64,000 nt of DNA from Planococcus sp. CPCC 101016. GTDB taxonomy: Bacteria > Bacillota > Bacilli > Bacillales_A > Planococcaceae. Positions within the stretch are counted from its first letter, which is position 1. Each line of letters starts with the position of its first letter. The notes below the pieces were generated by a model, which was not told where the DNA came from, ran no database searches, and saw only the letters and a program-made list of their open reading frames with translations. Both the position numbers and the translations under genes were made by a program. Below are positions 61,035 through 64,000 of this stretch, one piece after another. The DNA is taken from assembly GCF_007859295.1 (NCBI RefSeq), contig NZ_VOHB01000004.1, positions 96,761-160,760 of the forward strand. Direction: 5' to 3'.

Positions 61035-61072
61035 ACACTCAGTACAACAACTCCACTGAGTGAGTTTTTTCT
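61035..61072. terminator. hairpin between the GMC gene and tatA
   Basis: ACTCAGT / ACTGAGT with an 11-base loop; a T run follows only on the plus strand, so on the coding strand it is at most a weak terminator. Confidence 0.35.
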
Positions 61073-61075
61073 ATC

Positions 61076-62788
61076 TTAAACGAGTGATCCGCCTTCACGG
61101 CTGTAACGAATAATGCCTTCAGCACACCGGTAAGCCAATGCTCCGACGGTTCCGGTTGGATTGTAGCCTCCATTATGCGCAAAATTACCGGCTCCTACAA
61201 CGAATAGATTTTCAGCATCCCAATGTTGGAGGAAATTGTTTACCACACTAGTTTGAGGGTCTGCCCCCATAATGGTGCCACCCGTATTGTGGGTGGTCTG
61301 GTAAGGAACGATATCATAATCAGAAATCGGACTGCCTGCTACCACTGTTTTGGCACCCATTTCTTGCATAATTTCCCCTGCTCTTTCCGTGATGTAGCTA
61401 TGAAGTGCACGATCCTGATCGGTAAAGTTATAAGTCAACTGCAGCAACGGTACACCGTATATGTCTTTATAAGTGCCGTCAAGCGCCATGAAATTTTCTC
61501 TGTGCGGCATTGAAGCTCCTTGGCCGCCAACATTCAAGGTTCTCGTATAGTTTTCTATAGAAGCGCGTTTAAAGTCCGCTCCCCATGACGGGGTGTCTGG
61601 AGGAACCGGATTGTGGAGAATCGGCCGGGATCCGGTTTGTGTCATGGATAAACTGGCTCCGTGTATAAATTCCAGATCACTATGGTCAAAAGCATCTCCA
61701 TTAAAATCATCAACGGTCATTCCAAGTGCTCCCGCTCCCATAAAGGTATTCATCTGTTCATCAAAGAAACCAGATGCTCCTGGCAAAATCTGATACGCAT
61801 AATTTTTGCCAAGCGTCCCCTGTCCCGTTTCCGGATCATATTGCTGACCAATATTAGAAACCATCAGCAACTTAGCATTATTCAGGATATAGCTTGTTAA
61901 AACAACGACGTTTGCCGGTTGAATGAATTCCTCAAAAGTTTCCGTATCGTAATATCTGACTCCGGTGACGCGATCCCCTTCTTTCATCACTTCGACCACG
62001 TTGGCATTGAACTTAATTTCGTAGTTGCCTGTTTCTCTGGCTGTCGGAACAACGGTAATTTCCGGAGAAGTTTTTGCTCCGTACTCACAGCCGAAGCGTT
62101 CACAGAATCCGCAGTATTGGCAGGCGTTGATTTGCTGGCCATCCGGATTTTCATATGCTTCCGAAAGGTTAGCAGAAGGCATCATAAATGGCGATAGCCC
62201 CAGATTGGAAGTAGCTGTTTCAAACTTTTGCAGAATCGGTGTTTTTTTCATCGGCGGAGTGGGATAGGGACTCGAACGCTTACCCCAAAATGGGTTATTG
62301 TCTTCACCCGAAATTCCGGCTGTCTTTTCAAATCGATCAAAATACGGTTCTAATTCATCATATGTGATTCCCCAATCCTGAATCGTATATTCAGCCGGCA
62401 ATTTGTTGGCTCCATACTTTTCATCTGTCAGAGTCTTGATTTGGAAATCGTAAGGAAGAAAACGCCAATTCTGGCCATTCCAGTGCGTCCCGGATCCACC
62501 TAAACCTTCACCCAGCAAAAAAGACCCCATTTGACGCATCGGCAACGCCCGCTGTTGGCGGTTGTTGCGGAAAGTAATGGTTTCCCTTGATAAATCCTGC
62601 ATCAATTCATAGCGGATAGCGTAGCGGTATTCATCATGGACAATACTGAAATCTTCTGTCCCACGCTCTCGGCCACGTTCCAGTCCTACAACTTTCAAAC
62701 CTTCTTTCGCACATTCAGCGGCAATGATTCCACCTGTCCACCCTACACCTACCGTTACCACATCAACGCTGTCTAAAGTTGTTACCAT
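61076..62788 (-). CDS. GMC-family oxidoreductase, gluconate/sugar dehydrogenase large subunit type
   Basis: A 570-residue FAD enzyme: N-terminal dinucleotide fold VDVVTVGVGWTGGIIAAE, a Cys-rich CQYCGFCERFGCEYG (about 220-234), and C-terminal NTGGTIMGADPQTS and GYNPTGTVGALAYR. It resembles the large subunit of membrane-bound gluconate 2-/sorbitol dehydrogenases. It has no Tat signal of its own and probably leaves the cell bound to the small subunit, encoded 20 bases upstream. The sugar substrate and electron acceptor are unknown; no cytochrome subunit is adjacent. Confidence 0.88.
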   Translation of the reverse strand: MVTTLDSVDVVTVGVGWTGGIIAAECAKEGLKVVGLERGRERGTEDFSIVHDEYRYAIRYELMQDLSRETITFRNNRQQRALPMRQMGSFLLGEGLGGSGTHWNGQNWRFLPYDFQIKTLTDEKYGANKLPAEYTIQDWGITYDELEPYFDRFEKTAGISGEDNNPFWGKRSSPYPTPPMKKTPILQKFETATSNLGLSPFMMPSANLSEAYENPDGQQINACQYCGFCERFGCEYGAKTSPEITVVPTARETGNYEIKFNANVVEVMKEGDRVTGVRYYDTETFEEFIQPANVVVLTSYILNNAKLLMVSNIGQQYDPETGQGTLGKNYAYQILPGASGFFDEQMNTFMGAGALGMTVDDFNGDAFDHSDLEFIHGASLSMTQTGSRPILHNPVPPDTPSWGADFKRASIENYTRTLNVGGQGASMPHRENFMALDGTYKDIYGVPLLQLTYNFTDQDRALHSYITERAGEIMQEMGAKTVVAGSPISDYDIVPYQTTHNTGGTIMGADPQTSVVNNFLQHWDAENLFVVGAGNFAHNGGYNPTGTVGALAYRCAEGIIRYSREGGSLV

Positions 62789-62807
62789 ATAATTTCCCCC
62801 TCTTCAT

Positions 62808-63560
62808 TTAATGCTGCATGCCAAGAGACTGAGGTTCGATTTCAACAAATTCTTCGCTATCGATCTCACTGATATAGGCTGCCTGATGACCAGGGAACCC
62901 TTTCATGCGCCAGCCCTCCATGTTATGATTACCGCCATAAATCGGATCCGCATAAGCCCCTTCCAATGTCGCCTGTCTTAACAGGCGGAAAAAGAACAAT
63001 GAAGTGGTCCCTTTCATCTGGATCTCATCTTCTTGGAAAGCTGTTAGGATTTCGTCCATCTGTCCGCCCTCCAAATCAACAAAATTGGCATTGAATCGGT
63101 TTTGCGCTTCCTGCTGCATGAGCTGAATTCCCTGCCGGAACATTTCATTTCTTTTTAACCGGCTTTGATAGCCTTGTGTAGTCTCTCCTTCATAAAAAGG
63201 ACCTTGCATATATTCTTTTGAATTTTCACCGTAACTGCCTGCCAACTGCTGATCGATAAAATAAGCTACCCCTAAACCAATGGCGCCCGGTCCCAAATCA
63301 TCCTCCGGAAAAATCCGCTCAGTGGCCTGGTTCAAAATTTCAAATTCTGCATTGTTCTTGAAGAAGACCAATCCTCTGAGTCCGCCGGCAGATCCCGTTT
63401 CTTCTTGAGGAGTTCCAGGAGCATTTGTTGCCGTTTCCGATTGATTTGTATTAGCACCGATCAATCCACCGATAATTCCTCCGCCAATTAATGCGCCTGT
63501 AGCAATGCCTGAGGTTTTTAAAAAATCCCGCCGAGAAAAATTCTTATCTTTTTTCGCCAT
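62808..63560 (-). CDS. gluconate 2-dehydrogenase subunit 3 family protein with Tat signal
   Basis: A 250-residue small subunit: Tat signal peptide with SRRDFLKTSG at about 8-17 and a hydrophobic stretch (IATGALIGGGIIGGLIG), low-complexity linker (to about 60), then the family domain (FEILNQATERIFPEDDLGPGA; GWRMKGFPGHQAAY). It escorts the FAD subunit across the membrane. The ATG after AAGGGGG is chosen; a GTG three bases upstream is possible. It is the first gene of an operon continuing to the GMC subunit and tatAC. Confidence 0.88.
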   Translation of the reverse strand: MAKKDKNFSRRDFLKTSGIATGALIGGGIIGGLIGANTNQSETATNAPGTPQEETGSAGGLRGLVFFKNNAEFEILNQATERIFPEDDLGPGAIGLGVAYFIDQQLAGSYGENSKEYMQGPFYEGETTQGYQSRLKRNEMFRQGIQLMQQEAQNRFNANFVDLEGGQMDEILTAFQEDEIQMKGTTSLFFFRLLRQATLEGAYADPIYGGNHNMEGWRMKGFPGHQAAYISEIDSEEFVEIEPQSLGMQH

Positions 63561-63675
63561 CACGCTACCCCCTTCTATAATTAACGTAAAGAAAATTCTG
63601 AATATTGATTACTATACCCGCTCATCTATTTCTTATTCATAATTTTTAAAGAAATTTCTGACAATCTTCCGTAAA

Positions 63676-63722
63676 AAAAGAGAGACGGTTCCCAAAAACT
63701 TTAGGAATCGCCTCTCTTCTAT
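63676..63722 (-). terminator. second hairpin downstream of the 3D-domain gene
   Basis: AGAGAG-GCGATTCC and complement, with seven T on the minus strand. Confidence 0.65.
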
Positions 63723-63735
63723 TATTATTTAACAA

Positions 63736-63772
63736 TAAAAAAAGCCAAGGGAATGAACACCTCGGCCTTGTA
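63736..63772 (-). terminator. terminator of the 3D-domain gene
   Basis: AGGCCGAGG / CCTTGGCTT stem (two GU pairs) followed by TTTTTT on the minus strand. Confidence 0.7.
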
Positions 63773-63783
63773 GCATAATGATT

Positions 63784-63999
63784 TTAGTTTAATACTTTAA
63801 TAGTGATGTTTTTGCGTCCCCATTGCAAGGCTTCCCCTTGTGACGGAATGAAGACATCAATTTTATTGCCTTTGATTGCGCCGCCAGTATCTCCAGCGAT
63901 TGCTTCTCCATATCCTTCGACCCAAACTTTAGAGCCAAGCGGAATAACTGAAGGATCAACTGCGATTACTTTTTGGTTTGGATTTGAACGAAGGTCAAT
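63784..63999 (-). CDS. 3D-domain protein (YuiC/YocH-like), N-terminus outside window
   Basis: The last 71 residues of a gene running off the right edge. The motif set VIAVDPSVIPLGSKVWVEGYG, AIAGDTGGAIKGNKIDVF is the 3D (Asp-Asp-Asp) domain of RpfB/Sps/MltA-fold lytic enzymes. It likely cleaves peptidoglycan, outside the cell. Any LysM or signal sequence would lie beyond the window. Confidence 0.88.
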   Translation of the reverse strand: MDLRSNPNQKVIAVDPSVIPLGSKVWVEGYGEAIAGDTGGAIKGNKIDVFIPSQGEALQWGRKNITIKVLN

Positions 64000-64000
64000 T

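Noticed and set aside
1-64000. CRISPR array, tRNA/rRNA genes, insertion sequence with transposase, prophage
   Set aside because: No regularly spaced short repeats, no cloverleaf or rRNA-like sequence and no transposase, integrase or phage structural gene was recognised on reading both strands.

Overview
The window is chromosomal DNA of a low-to-moderate GC Gram-positive bacterium of the Bacillales, most likely Planococcaceae (Planococcus/Planomicrobium type). This is inferred from gene content (DesKR/desaturase, YuaF/FloT, CatE/CatR, YdaT-like, VmlR-like ABC-F), from AGGAGG-type ribosome binding sites, and from interspersed repeats of a kind I associate with that family. No rRNA, tRNA, CRISPR array, transposase or prophage gene was seen. 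It reads as core and niche-adaptation chromosome carrying small non-coding repeat elements.

Layout. 1-7.3 kb: end of an ABC exporter, HflX GTPase, a VOC protein, a BCCT osmolyte transporter, PutP and a YdaT-like stress protein. 7.3-10.2 kb: the cold-response module des-desK-desR with a probable DesR operator. 10.4-19.4 kb: a small coiled-coil membrane protein, cydDC (no cydAB nearby), a ZIP-like membrane protein, a cre-controlled acyl-CoA synthetase and a methyltransferase operon. 19.5-26.2 kb: an ABC transporter pair, a repeat island, a hydrolase/SDR/nitroreductase operon, an M15 peptidase and a lipoprotein. 26.5-28.9 kb: a three-gene acetate-type sodium symporter operon with a consensus promoter and a cre-like site. 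29-39.7 kb: a double-GNAT protein, a Dph6-like ATPase, aldehyde dehydrogenase, a second repeat island, fumarase, a MurE-type ligase, FloT/NfeD, a GNAT protein and a P-loop kinase. 39.7-46.5 kb: cold-shock protein, a VOC/beta-lactamase-fold fusion with a 32-residue coupled ORF, a GNAT pair and a MarR-MMPL efflux operon. 46.5-54.9 kb: AI-2E family exporter, UppP, a CAP-domain protein, a third repeat island, a DUF368 (PopT-type) transporter, nitronate monooxygenase, the divergent catE/catR pair and a PAS-STAS protein. 55-64 kb: an ABC-F ATPase behind a leader-peptide/terminator attenuator, CorA, Nudix, GNAT, and a Tat-dependent gluconate-dehydrogenase-type oxidoreductase followed by its own tatA-tatC, ending in a partial 3D-domain protein.

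Functional themes are envelope and membrane homeostasis (Des/DesKR, flotillin, UppP with PopT-type carrier recycling, MurE, M15 and CAP proteins), osmotic and acetate/proline uptake, redox and electrophile defence (CatE/CatR, nitroreductase, CydDC) and antibiotic response (ABC-F, MMPL).

The most unusual observation is a pair of related non-coding elements (594 and 333 bp, ends near TGTAGACAAAG). Each is flanked by a direct repeat consisting of a complete intrinsic-terminator hairpin of the neighbouring gene: 41 bp at one site, 26 bp at the other, with different sequences. This suggests a mobile element that inserts at, and duplicates, transcription terminators.
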